64,000 bases of DNA from Eremothecium cymbalariae DBVPG#7215 (taxonomy: Eukaryota; Ascomycota; Saccharomycetes; Saccharomycetales; Saccharomycetaceae): contig NC_016453.1 in NCBI RefSeq assembly GCF_000235365.1, positions 806,001-870,000 of the forward strand. Reading direction: 5' to 3'. How positions within the stretch are numbered: position 1 is the stretch's first letter; every line of letters begins with the position of its first letter. A program made the position numbers and the translations under genes. The notes under the pieces were generated by a model, which ran no database searches, was not told the origin of the DNA, and saw only the letters and a program-made list of their open reading frames with translations. Positions 19,378 through 31,338 of this stretch are shown piece by piece.

Positions 19378-19986
19378 ATGGGACAGTACGGGAGTGATGC
19401 TAGGGCTCAGGCCAGCGGTGCGGTGCGGGATGTGTTAGAGAGTGTGCTGCCCGGGGCCGTTGGGTGCAGAGAGTTTGGTGGGAGACGCAGGAATGGGAGG
19501 GGGTCTCAAGCGGCGGTGGTTAACCGGGTACTGAGCCAGAGGGGTGTGATACAGGGGCAGGATGTGGACAGGGTCAAGAAGCAGCAGCGGGAGGAGCAGC
19601 GGAGGCGGGTGCGGAGAGAGCAGCGGTTGCGGGAGGAGCTGGAGGCGGAGGCGAAGATGGAGCGGCTTCAGCGGCACCGGTCGGCGGGGAGGATGAGTAA
19701 GGAGGAGCGGGCGTATGTTGGTGGGATGGTTCGTCGGAATGAGCAGCTGTTGCGTACGTGGGATAAGGGGGAGGAGGTTGCTGAGCTGGAGGGGCAGGTG
19801 CTGCAGGATATGCGCGGAGCTTCAGGCAAGCGGCAGAAGAGAAAGCGCGGGAGAGCGATGTGCCAGAAGAAGCAGGGCAGTAATGAGCAGCAGCTGAGGC
19901 TCACGCCTGGGCTGGCGCCTGTGGGTGCAAGCGATGAAGAGGATACGTCTGAGGGGGAGCAAGAGGGATCTGACCGGGGGTGGTGA
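19378..19986 (+). CDS. RRT14: Nucleolar protein Rrt14 (regulator of rDNA transcription)
   Basis: A 202-aa very basic, charged protein matching yeast Rrt14 (YIL127C, 206 aa). The C-terminal block LTPGLAPVGASDEEDTSE is nearly identical to the yeast tail. The middle (DVDRVKKQQ, then ERAYVGGMVRRNEQLLRTWD) follows the same order. I chose the ATG at 19378 because MGQYGSDARAQASGAVRDVL aligns with the yeast N terminus. An upstream in-frame start would add 14 unrelated residues. Yeast Rrt14 is a small nucleolar protein tied to ribosome production. The gene is strikingly G-rich, with 40/60 and 43/60 G+C in the blocks 19561-19620 and 19621-19680, and uses CGG and GCG codons that are rare in its neighbours. 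Confidence 0.9.
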   Translation: MGQYGSDARAQASGAVRDVLESVLPGAVGCREFGGRRRNGRGSQAAVVNRVLSQRGVIQGQDVDRVKKQQREEQRRRVRREQRLREELEAEAKMERLQRHRSAGRMSKEERAYVGGMVRRNEQLLRTWDKGEEVAELEGQVLQDMRGASGKRQKRKRGRAMCQKKQGSNEQQLRLTPGLAPVGASDEEDTSEGEQEGSDRGW

Positions 19987-20053
19987 ACTTGCATTGAGGA
20001 AGTAAATATATATATATATATTCATATGTACATGTAATTTGTGGTGATTTTAT

Positions 20054-23000
20054 CTAGGAGTCTTGGACCACACGTCCCAGTTCGTAATAAGACTGTCTGG
20101 TGTCGATGCACTGCTTGCGGACGACTCTTTTTTTATCTCCAAGAGCGACAACAAGGCCGGTGACGATATCCTCCTTAAATGGGAGGAGATAGTTCAAGGG
20201 AATGCCGTACGTGAGGGCACGAAGCATACGTAGAGACAGCAGACGGACAGTGACGGAATTGTAGTTGTCTTGGTGAATAAGTTGCAATAGTTGTGGAACC
20301 AGAGAATGAATGTGTTGGGCAACTAGTTGAGAGTTTTGTTCAATAGTGTCCATGAGAGTCTGCAATGAGGAGACTCTCACATCACTGTTTTTCAGCTCAA
20401 GCGCTTGCAGGAGTAATGGAAGGAGTTCTGAGATATAGGTGATGGTGATATCAGCTGGGGTGTTACGCAGGATGAGAGACAGCGCGGTTAAATAGTTGGA
20501 TTTAATTTTCATGTCGGTTGTAGCTTTGAATCCATCAACGAGCTTAACTGCTACATAGCTGAAGAGCTTCTGTTTGTAAAGAAGTCTGACATTGTGGTTC
20601 CAGCTGATGCCCTTGACGGTGCGGAAAATTGGAGTGTCTAATACAAGGATCTCAAATAATGGGGTCACTGAGGCACTATATTCTGCTACTTGAAGTAGCT
20701 CCATGAAGAGATCTAGGTACTTAACAGCAAACGGTGAATTTTTCATGACAAGTCCCTTAGCAGCCCAGGCCATGATCTCTAGGGTAATTGTAGAACGGTT
20801 TGTAGTATAGATTAGTCCATCGACTGACTCATCATCACACCACTTATTGATCAATAGTGATATTAACTGCAAATAAGCAAGCTTTTCAAAAGACGTGATA
20901 TTTGTCTCAGGGTTTCTCAACAGACTGACAACATTTTTGAGGAGATCAACATTTTCGGGAAACTCACATTTTTTGTCCAACCCAGACAATATGTTCAGGA
21001 AAACCACTGCTGATCTACTCGGTAAATTAATAATGTTCTTGTCCTGAACAAACCACTTTACCTGCTTCTCTAATTCTTCCTGGTGGGTAATTTTGTCCGA
21101 CTTTAAATTCAAAGACCATAGTATGCTGGATGAAATAATGAGGTTATGATCATTTTCATAGATGCTGTTGCAGTTTAATACCAGATCGAGCAGTTTTTCG
21201 TACACAATATTTTTGAGCTCCGAACAGTGTTCAATATCGAAGAGCTTAATGTTGGAGCTCAATAAAGTATGAAGACAGGATATGAACATGAAACAATAAT
21301 CCTCTGAATTGTCCATTTTTGCGACGGTACATAACTTTTCAAGAATGCCAATAACGCTTTCTTTAACAAGCTTGTGTGTAGTGGACGTAAAATCTACAAT
21401 AACCTTCAAAACAGTATCTAAATTAATTTGCTCATCATTTAAACGAGGCTGGTTGACAGCTGGCTCATTAGGTAGAAGCTCCAATAGCTGTTTTAGCAAT
21501 ACCTCTCGAATAATATCTTCGTAGTGTTCGCTTATTACTTTCAAACCTTCAAGACAAGCAATATATATATTTTTGTTGTCATCTGTTAGGATAGTTTCAG
21601 TGAGATATTGTACAATCATAAAACCTTCTTCATGAGTCAAATATCCGTTCATTTTAACCAATTCAGTAAATTCAATAATTGACAAAGTCCTCAAGGACAC
21701 TTCAACTTTAGAGGATGTCAGTGCTTTACCTAAAACCATTATGATCTCGTCCTTGTGCCCTAAAAGTTTATTGTTGGTCACTTCATGATTATGTTCTGCT
21801 TTGCCTGTTTCACCAAACACCTTAATATAAGCATCAAAAAAAAACGACAGATTTAGAATCAACAGCCTTTGCTTTGGAATATCCAATTCTTCGTTCTTAG
21901 AAAAAAAAGATGGCAGCACATTGTCCATGACCTTATTAAAAGAGGTTGCGTTCACAGAGGCAATAGAGGATAGAATGCCACAACTCTGTTTCAAATCTTT
22001 CTCATAGTCAAAGTTGGGCTTCAATTCATCGAATATGTGCGAGTAGAATTTATCAAAGACAGCCTCTCCAAAGGAAAGAAACTTTTCCGCAAGCACACTA
22101 ATGACAGATAAACATTCTTTATAATTGTTAAACTCTGCCTGAGTGACCGCAGGATCTTCTGTATCGTTATTATTCATGATTTCAAATTTCAACGCTTGCC
22201 AGATCGGCAACCAATTCTCTATACATTTTTCGGCTGCAGAACTCTTAATGCACATTTTCAAAGTCAAAATCGTATCGTTTTTTACACTTGGAGAAGATGC
22301 AGTCATCTTGTCAACCAAATTGGCAAATGCATCTTCAGCAAATGTGGGGGTAGATGAAATAGCATTTCTGAGAGAGAGCTTTAAATCCTCGGTAGAAATT
22401 TTGTACGGATCATTTTTTGGGGGCTTGAACGTTATTGGGAAATAACAGAAAAGAATATCAAATAAGTCCTCCTTGAAACTATCAATATTTTGCAACATCT
22501 TACAAATATCTGAATTGAGACTAAAAGACAGCAGCAGATTCTTCGGATCTTTTTCTCCATTAGCCAACAAGATGAACGTTCTAATAAAATAATCGTTCAT
22601 CAACTTATCATTGGAAATTACCGTATGGAATCGCTGCAATAAATTATCCAATATCTTAAACCCCAAGTACCGTGTAGCTGCCAAGTGACTACTAGGCTGG
22701 TATTGATCTTTAAGAATATTCAACAAAGGCATTATCTGACCGCTAGAAAAGTATCTCATCTTCACTAAAGAACTTATTCCATGGAAAATCTCCTCCAGAC
22801 AGGCTGAATCATCCGTCCGATTCTTATAAAACTCAAAAACGACAAGCACATCGTTTTTCATCAACACTGTCTCACCCAAATTCGCCAATATTGACGAAAG
22901 GCATCGCATGGATTTCAACCTAGTGCCATCATCTTCCGAAGTCATGTAATCCCTCAATGAAATAACAACCTCCAGAAGCTTCACCATCTGCTTATCAATA

Positions 23001-23107
23001 GCATTCGCAATCTTCCTGGCCAATTTATTGGTATGCTCATTGTTGATATCCACATTCGCCAACAGCGAAACAATATCCCCATGCAACTGTTCCGTCGTAT
23101 ACGCCAT
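20054..23107 (-). CDS. MET18: Cytosolic Fe-S cluster targeting protein Met18 (MMS19)
   Basis: A 1017-aa all-helical HEAT-repeat protein, orthologue of Met18/Mms19 (YIL128W). It is the adaptor of the CIA targeting complex that delivers Fe-S clusters to DNA polymerases, helicases and metabolic enzymes. One client class, the polymerases with Fe-S domains, includes POL1 in this same window. The block ANGEKDPKNLLLSFSLN is almost identical to yeast. The C-terminal HEAT region (LLQALELKNSDVRVSSLQTL) is the most conserved part. I chose the ATG at 23107 (MAYTTEQLHG). The upstream extension begins with TTG and is not needed. It is convergent with RRT14, with only 67 bp between their stops. Confidence 0.93.
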   Translation of the reverse strand: MAYTTEQLHGDIVSLLANVDINNEHTNKLARKIANAIDKQMVKLLEVVISLRDYMTSEDDGTRLKSMRCLSSILANLGETVLMKNDVLVVFEFYKNRTDDSACLEEIFHGISSLVKMRYFSSGQIMPLLNILKDQYQPSSHLAATRYLGFKILDNLLQRFHTVISNDKLMNDYFIRTFILLANGEKDPKNLLLSFSLNSDICKMLQNIDSFKEDLFDILFCYFPITFKPPKNDPYKISTEDLKLSLRNAISSTPTFAEDAFANLVDKMTASSPSVKNDTILTLKMCIKSSAAEKCIENWLPIWQALKFEIMNNNDTEDPAVTQAEFNNYKECLSVISVLAEKFLSFGEAVFDKFYSHIFDELKPNFDYEKDLKQSCGILSSIASVNATSFNKVMDNVLPSFFSKNEELDIPKQRLLILNLSFFFDAYIKVFGETGKAEHNHEVTNNKLLGHKDEIIMVLGKALTSSKVEVSLRTLSIIEFTELVKMNGYLTHEEGFMIVQYLTETILTDDNKNIYIACLEGLKVISEHYEDIIREVLLKQLLELLPNEPAVNQPRLNDEQINLDTVLKVIVDFTSTTHKLVKESVIGILEKLCTVAKMDNSEDYCFMFISCLHTLLSSNIKLFDIEHCSELKNIVYEKLLDLVLNCNSIYENDHNLIISSSILWSLNLKSDKITHQEELEKQVKWFVQDKNIINLPSRSAVVFLNILSGLDKKCEFPENVDLLKNVVSLLRNPETNITSFEKLAYLQLISLLINKWCDDESVDGLIYTTNRSTITLEIMAWAAKGLVMKNSPFAVKYLDLFMELLQVAEYSASVTPLFEILVLDTPIFRTVKGISWNHNVRLLYKQKLFSYVAVKLVDGFKATTDMKIKSNYLTALSLILRNTPADITITYISELLPLLLQALELKNSDVRVSSLQTLMDTIEQNSQLVAQHIHSLVPQLLQLIHQDNYNSVTVRLLSLRMLRALTYGIPLNYLLPFKEDIVTGLVVALGDKKRVVRKQCIDTRQSYYELGRVVQDS

Positions 23108-23782
23108 CACCTTCCGATATTCAATCAAAACTTGCCTTCAAACCTTTCACAACCTTCGTCTATAGAATCAACCTCGACGAACCAAACTACGAAAACTACT
23201 CAGCCTCCAATAAAACTGGAACTCGACCTCCTATCTTGCCGTTTCTCTACTTAACATGGATAATACATTCCATTTTTGCAATACCATTTTATAAAATACC
23301 GTGCATCACTTTATACGCTAAAAGAGATCACCATTAACCCCGCCCTATCTACAAGCGAATATAACGGAATTGGAATAAACTCAAGTAGTACTCAAATACA
23401 TACAACAGCTAAATGAATCTATCCTTGTTACTGAGTCGTTTATTAACTGTTCTATGCATTATTGGCTCTGTCTTCGTTTGGAAGGTAATGGTGATCGATT
23501 CGAAGTAGCATAGTTATTTTTTAGATGAACTATTAAAGCAAGTATAGACGGTATTTAGAAAATAACAGGGAGAAAAGTTCCTATATGTCCTCTCTCCTCA
23601 GTCACACATAGTAGATTAACGAGAATACTTGAGGCTAAATTAATTTGTATAAGTTGGGAGCAGTTATCAGAACTTGCTGAATATTAAGTCCTTTTCACAA
23701 GGATAAGACTCTTTAGAAGGGCTTTGTTTGAATATTACAGTTTTACGTTGTCATCAAAGAAATACAGCCTAGTTGAAGAGAC
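23108..23782. other. Divergent intergenic, MET18 / TAO3
   Basis: A 675-bp AT-rich shared promoter. I see no further gene and no site I can name with confidence. Confidence 0.6.
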
Positions 23783-26700
23783 ATGAATACAGGGTTTACG
23801 TTCCCGCCTGTTCAGAACGAACAAAATGAAAAGGAGAATGAATGTGATCAAGATGTAAGGTTTACGTTTCCAAAGCATGCAGCTTCTGATGGAGGGGAAT
23901 ATAGGGAGGATGCTCTGCAGCAGCAGGAGGCTGCTCATGGTTCGAGTTCGAAAGTGGCAGCATATGAGTTGAAAATCGATATTCCTCCAAAGCTTGGTTC
24001 AATAGATGCTGAGGATAATCTGATTGAGAACGACGATATTGAAGAACCTATGAGAGGTCCGATGGGGGGTTATGTGAAAGAGAATGAACCTCAAAAGGAC
24101 ATATTGGTTAAAGAAGCTCAGCCAATCGGCCACGAACAACATGAATCTAGCAAACAAATAAGCGTAGTGCAAATGACTAATAACGTCAAGAACGTAATGA
24201 ATGAACCAAATTCTGCGACAAGCAACAAGTCGTTTGCCAACGAATATGCTATGGGTATGAGGAAAAAGTTGGCTACTGAGTGGAAAAGTCCGTCGGAATA
24301 TGCTTTACATATCCTTTTCACTAAGTTTGTCCGTTATGCCGAAACAAAGCTGAACCTTTGTTTACAGCATCCTTTGGACTATGAGCCTGTTATAGTTGAT
24401 ATATTAGGCGAGGGGGTGGATCCTGCTTTTGACAAAATTATTAACTCGCTGGGTTACATATCTAGGAAAAACTCCAAGCCTGTGATTGGAGCTATGATGT
24501 TTTGGAGGAAAACAAAATCTGAGGTTGCTACAGTGGCAGCTGAGAATGTTGAAAAACTAATACGAGAATACGAACACTACCAACAGGAGATTTATGGATC
24601 TCCAGAAGCTCCAAGTATACCTCTGAATTATTCTACAAAGTCACTCCCCCAAAGTGTCCCCTTGACTCAAAAGTTATCTCATAAAAGAAATAACTCTTCA
24701 AAATCTTCAAAATCCTCCAGGTCATCTAACACAATCTATATTGATCCAAAACTTCGCTCACTAGAACATCAAATTGAAATTGCAAAGGATACTGCATTCC
24801 AGGCAGACAGAAAATCACTAATAAGCATTTATATCCTATGCAGTGTACTAATAGAAATCGTTAAACAAGCACCAGAAGATGCTGATAACGATTTGACTGA
24901 TAAACTGGAAGAGATTGTATTCACACAGCTAAAGACCACTGATCCTATGTCAATATCTTCCAGCATAATTAAGTCTTCAAATTGGAACTCTTTTGCAGAA
25001 CTTCTTGGTTGTATGTCAGAAAGAAAGTTTATTTCTGTAAGTGATCGTTTCATTGCTGATTTAGAAAACATCCCCCCTCAAGTTCCACGTGAGATGGAAC
25101 CATCGATACATCTTTTAATTCTTGGTATGCGTTATTTGAAGCTGAAAAACTACCCATTGGACGCATTCGAAGAAAGTGCCGACTTCATCAAATCAATGGC
25201 GAAGTTCTTTTCAAGAACTCAAAATTTTTCAGTCAGATTAGCATATGCTGAAGTTATCACACAACTTCTATTACCACTGGCCGGATCTGTAACTGCTGAA
25301 GTAAATCACCCAACATGGGTAGAGGCCATGAATACAATTTTACCTACATGCAAAAGGCTGATGACTGATAGCAAATTTTGGGCAAGCTCTTTTATGTTAA
25401 CAGTTGCCGTGTTATGCGTTTCCCCTCAGGAAATATTTGCAGAACATTGGATGAATTTAATCCAAAAGAACATTTCAAAACTCAAATCTAAAAACTTGGA
25501 TGACCTCATTATATTTGCTGTAGGATTATCTAGATTGGTGTGGGTGTATCTCTTCAGATGTTCAGAAACCTTGAATAACACAGAAAGGACGTTAAGGCAG
25601 CTATTTGCATCGTTTTTAAGCACTAAGAAAAAGGATAATTGGATTACCGCTGATATGGATTTAATCAACCCACTATGCGATGCTATGGTTACTATTGGAT
25701 ATCAGTACGCAGCTTTCGTTCTAGAAATAATTCTAATCCCTCTAGTAAAAATGTCATTTAACGGACATAATTTGGATAATTTAAACTATGAAAAGCTACT
25801 CTTAACAATAAATGCCTATAGGGGTTTGCTGGTCACTAAAGAAAGGCCAGAATTTCCAGAAAATGAAAGTAGGTTCTATGAAGTTTCTTTGAATCAACTT
25901 CGTTTCCCCAACAATCCAGATATTATGGCAGATAATGAAGAATTAATTAAATCATTCTACAATTTGTTTTTACTTTTGGACTCTAATATCGGTTCAGAAG
26001 TTTGGTCACCGGAAAATGAACATCAGCGCCAGCCCTCAACACCATTTCCTGGAATATCATCGTTCAGCTTCAGTTTTAGTAACGATGGTAATAATAGCAG
26101 TAATAAAAATATGAATATGGCAATATTTGCGACTCTTATTGAGACGATACCTTGTTGTTTAACTGTTTCATCTAGCATTCCATTTAAATCCACTATTGAA
26201 ATATTAGCTCGTAATGCAGTTCACGGGGACCTTTTAATTGCTACTAGCTCCCGAAATTCTCTAAAAGCATTAGCATCAAAGAAGAACCCATATACGCTAA
26301 TAACATGGTTTGCAAAGTATTCTTTTGATTTCGACGAAAAAACGCAATCTAGGTACTCTTTGGCTTACCTGTCTTCAACTGAATATAAGAGCCTTCTCGT
26401 TTTATATGTCGAGTTGTTAGAATGTTGGTTAGATGGGTTTAAAAGAGCGAACAATGAAGAAAAGCAAAAGGCAACTGGTTTAGATGGGATTCAATTACCA
26501 TTCAAGGAGGACGATGTTACCGAGACAAGTGAAAATGAAAAGTTGGAATGGAAAAACATAATAACAGTCATCGAGGATGTTGAAGGTAACGGCTTGTTTT
26601 TTTATGTTCACATGATCCTGGTGTTCGTCGTCTAGCACTACAAATATTGAGGATAACATCTAAGTTTGATGAGGTTATACTGGAAAAGTCGGTTAAATTC

Positions 26701-29700
26701 GAAAGAACACATATACGTACAAAATCACGGTTTGTTGCAGAACGTGGAACGAGGTTAATTGATTTATTGCAAACATTAAATGTCGTTAAATCATTAGAAC
26801 CTGAAAAACACGCATTAAGTTCAGCAGAAAAAAGTAGGTTGACAAAATTGAACAATAAATTGAAAAATGGTACTTTGATCAAAATTTGTACATCTGAATA
26901 TGGAGTGGATGCTGCTTTATGGCAACGGATGTTCCCTAAATTATTGAATACAGTTTGCATTTCTTGCCCAATAACTATGGCTTTATGCAGATCCATAGTT
27001 TGCATCCGCTTGGTTCAACTACATGAGATTATATTATCCATAGCCAATAACCTGCCGTCAAAACCAAAGGATGTGGTCCCGGAAACGACTATAAGTCAGT
27101 GGAAGTTATTCTTAATAGTGGCATGCACTTCCCTGACTTCAACAAATGATCAAAAAATTCACATTCCATCTGCAGATCGATCTCATGGTAGACACAAGAG
27201 TCAGCAGATATTTACTGTTCAGCATCAGAAGATAAAATCGGCCACCTCTGTTTTCAAAATGGTATTACCGCTTCTTAATTGCCAACAGCCATTGGTACGT
27301 GATGCAATAATTATTGGGTTAAGTTCCATGAACGTAAACATTTACAGAGCCTATATCGAAAGTGTTGAAAAGATGCTTGTATCATGGAAACTTGGTGATA
27401 CCATGAACTGTATGAGGATGGAAATGGTTCATATTCTTGTCATATTATCTCCATTTTTAAAACACATGCTTATTCTAGAAGATGAGTGGATCCTCAAGAA
27501 GCTATCCTTGTTTTTACAAGAGACCAAACAGTTCTTAGAGCTGAAGCAAGTCCAAATATCGTTTGCATACCAACCGTTGCGTAGATATTTTGCGGGTCTT
27601 GTAGCAAGTTTCTTTATGGCAGTAAAGAATCATTCATTAAGGGAAGAGTTATTTCCCTTTGAAGCTCGGGCTTCTTGTTTCAATTTCTTAAGAGAATGGT
27701 GTGGACATGGACAATATTCTGAAATTTCTAAAGAACGTTATGCTGTAATGTTCCAACAGGAGGAAAGGAATAGGGGTTTATTTGTTGCCGCTTTAGAATT
27801 TCAAAGATCCAAACTAGAGAATGTTAGCCTTGAAAGCATGATTACATTATGTTCTGATACAATTACTAAAACAATTAACAAAGGTTCCCATCCCATTCAA
27901 ATTTCATTTGATACTACTGGATTATTGTACTGGATTGATTCATTGTTAAATTCTGAGAATGAAAATATAAGACACATTGGCGTACGTGCACTAAAAAGCT
28001 TGCTGGAAAACAACATGGATAATCAGAAGCTATATTCAGATGTATTGGCACAATGTGCTATGCCTACTGATGATGCTACAGTACGTATGTATTATTATAA
28101 TACATTTTGTGAATGCTTATTACAGATGAATGCTATAAATCTACCTGAGGACGATTTGATTGCACTAGGATTATATGGCATTATAAGTGATCAAAAAGAT
28201 ATGAGATCCAACGCAATAGACGTTTTATCTTTGGTAGAAACAACAATGTACAACTCTTCCTATGCAAAGGTCTTCAAAGAAAGATTGGCAAATGACTCAA
28301 AGACGGTATACAAATCAACTGCCAAAGAAATATCGAACGTTTTTGCCGAATTACCATCTTCTGAAATGCGGCTGCAGTTATTCTCAAAAATGGCGAATAG
28401 ATTTTCCTTACTGTCCTTAGAGTTGAAACAAGATGTATTGGTCACACTGGTGCCTTGGGTTCATAAATTCATTCTCAAATCTCTAGATGACTTGGACACG
28501 TATATGGTGTTAACAAATTTAGTTTCAATCACCATTGAAGCGAACTTAAGATACCCCATGGAAATTGAACAGCTTTGGATTTCTTTAGGCCAGGGTAATG
28601 CTTTTCAGAATATCCATGTTGCTCTAGATTACATCATAGCTACATCTATGGATTATTGCAACGCAGAGTACGTTAGAAGGGCGAAAGACATTGTTCTATA
28701 TTTATCGAATGTTCCAGGAGGAATTGGTGTTGTTGATAATTTGATGAAAAATTTGGAGCCAAAAAAAATGATTCCATCTACAAAGGCAACCTACAATCCC
28801 CCTGATGTTAATGGAAACTATGCTTTCGTCGCTGATATTCCAACAATCCTGCATTTTACTGGCAAAGAGGTGATATTTTCAAAGGCGCAACTTTCCATTA
28901 TATTTCTTGTGAATCTTTTAACAATACCAAATGAATCTATTAAAGCTCAGCTTCCACTTCTGCTACATATTTCTTTGTCATTTTTGGATCATTATGTTCC
29001 TATAATTCAAGAAAGCGCAGAAAAGCTGTTATGTGATCTTACATATGGACTTGCGCCGTCCCATGTTAAATCTTCAGAAACTGTTGAACTGATCAAAAAT
29101 CGATCTGCGCTATGGACATATGATAATTTTATCAAGGACAGAAATGGTTCACGAACACCCAAAAACATGGATTATCTGATTACGAATATTGTGGATATAT
29201 TTAGCCATGTTGATTCGTTACTTGAAAATTGGCAACGCACTGCTCTAAAATGGGCAACTTCTTGTGCTGTTAGACATATTGCATGTAGATCATTTCAGAT
29301 ATTCCGTTCCTTATTGGTTTTCTTGGATCAGGAAATGTTAAGAGATATGCTGCATAGACTATCAAATACATTGGCCGACGAAAATGTTGATATTCAGGGG
29401 TTTGCAATGCAAATTTTAATGACCTTAAATGCAATTACTGCTCAATTAAACGCTTCAAAATTGATCGATTTCCCGCAATTATTTTGGTGTGTTGTTGCAT
29501 GTCTGGGCAGTATCCACGAGCAAGAATATATCGAAAGTTTGTCAAGTCTATCAATGTTTGTCTCAAAGATAGACTTGGATTCTCCAGATACCGTACAATG
29601 TTTGACGGCTACTTTCCCTTCAAATTGGGAAGGTAAGTTTGAAGGCTTACAGAAAATAGTCTTAACCGGCTTACGTTCGGCAAATTCATGGGATGTCTCA

Positions 29701-31131
29701 TTGAACTTTTTGGATAAATTAAATCTATTTCATGATAGCCAGATTATTGCAAACACCGAATCCCGTGTATTATTTGCTTTATTGGCGAATCTCCCTAGGT
29801 TTTTAAACGCAATGGATACAAAGAAGTTCGATGGTAATATCGAAGTGGCAAGTAAGTCCTTAATATTCTTAGCTGATGCTAATAACCAACCATCCTTATC
29901 AAGATTAATTAACTCACTTCAGAAAAATAAATTTCGCTCTAAGAAGGATTTCATGAGCCAAATAGTCACGTTCATCTCGATAAATTACTTCCCAGAATAT
30001 TCTGCTCAAACTTTGATATTTCTTTTGGGTTTATTGTTTAACCAGATTGGCTGGATCAAGGTTCAAACCTTGGAAATTTTGAAGTATATCTTTCCATTAA
30101 TTGATTTAACACGTTTAGAATTCGCAGGTGTCGGAGCGGATTTACTATCACCAATTTTGAGATTACTGCTAACAGAATATGAATCACATGCTTTGGAAGT
30201 ATTGAACTCCGTTCAGAACGTTTCAGGTAGCAAGTTGGATAAGGAGGTTTTAAGAATTTGTATGGGCAATAAAGATGCAAATGATTCTTATGCAAAAACT
30301 GCTACTCTTTTTGGAATTTCTGATGAAAATGGTTGGTCCATTCCAATGCCAGCCGTCGCAGCAGCAACAACTAGACACAATGTTCATGCTGTATTCACAA
30401 CTTGCGCTGCTACGGTTTATGGCGAACAAATTGATTCAGAAGCTGAAAAATTGGACGAAATTGTGGAATTCCATGCTGATGGTGGATACGTTTCTTACCC
30501 AATCGAACTTGGCGATAATATTTCAGTTGTAGAAGAAAAGGATGCTACCCTGAGCCATATGTGGGCTGAATTAGATAATTTAGATAGCTTCTTTACCAAA
30601 GAAGCCACTATCGTCCCCGAATCAGATCTTGAGTCTCTGGATTCAAAAAATGTGCAACATACTCCCTCAAATTCTGTGGATACAGCTACGTTGGCAAACA
30701 TGGGTGGACTTGAATCTACGCACCACCTATACGATAAGAAAGTCTTCAAGATTTTGAATAACAGTTTGACTAGTACTCCGTCAAACATTTCTTTTAAAGC
30801 AAAGTTGGCTGATTCTTTTGGGGATAGTCTGAATGATGGCCTGTCAAATGTTCACAATAACCTTCGTTCTACCTATAGAACTACCATCTATGGTTCACGC
30901 CATGATTTGATACCACAGACTTTAAAGTCGCCCCAGACTACGAGATCACCTTCTCACGGTATGCGTGGCCATATATCACCAAGCAGAAATCGGGTCCCTG
31001 ATTCACCACAGGAAAGTTTATTCCGATTTGAAAGCTTATTAAGAAATCCTCATAAAAATAAGAAAAAGTGGCTACAACAACAACAACAACAGTTACTCGC
31101 ACAGACAATTCAAGAACAAGTACCGTATTAA
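23783..31131 (+). CDS. TAO3: Furry-family RAM-network scaffold Tao3, with apparent frameshift
   Basis: Tao3/Pag1 (YIL129C, 2376 aa) is a huge HEAT/armadillo-type scaffold of the RAM pathway. It supports the Cbk1 kinase in Ace2 control and polarised growth and is essential in common yeast strains. Here two long frames, 23783-26635 and the frame open to 31131, are joined by a -1 shift. At the seven-T run 26597-26603 frame 1 runs into a stop at 26633. The other frame continues with SHDPGVRRLALQILRITS, which is clearly the same protein. One more T would give an uninterrupted product of about 2449 aa. Both halves look fully coding, so a sequencing slip at the run is the simplest reading. Its C terminus has a Gln run. 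Confidence 0.9.
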
Positions 31132-31338
31132 CCTTCGTTTTACTCACTTTTATTCAGTTAGACTATGTTATGAAAACACAGTTGTAATCTTAGTTAATAT
31201 TTTTTAGGGACTCGTTTTTCATCCAGTTTTATTTTAAACTATATATATATATATATACAACGTTCATTATAGATGTTAAGAGAAATTTTGTATCATAACT
31301 GAATATTACTATTCATTCAGGACCCACCTATCTAACAT

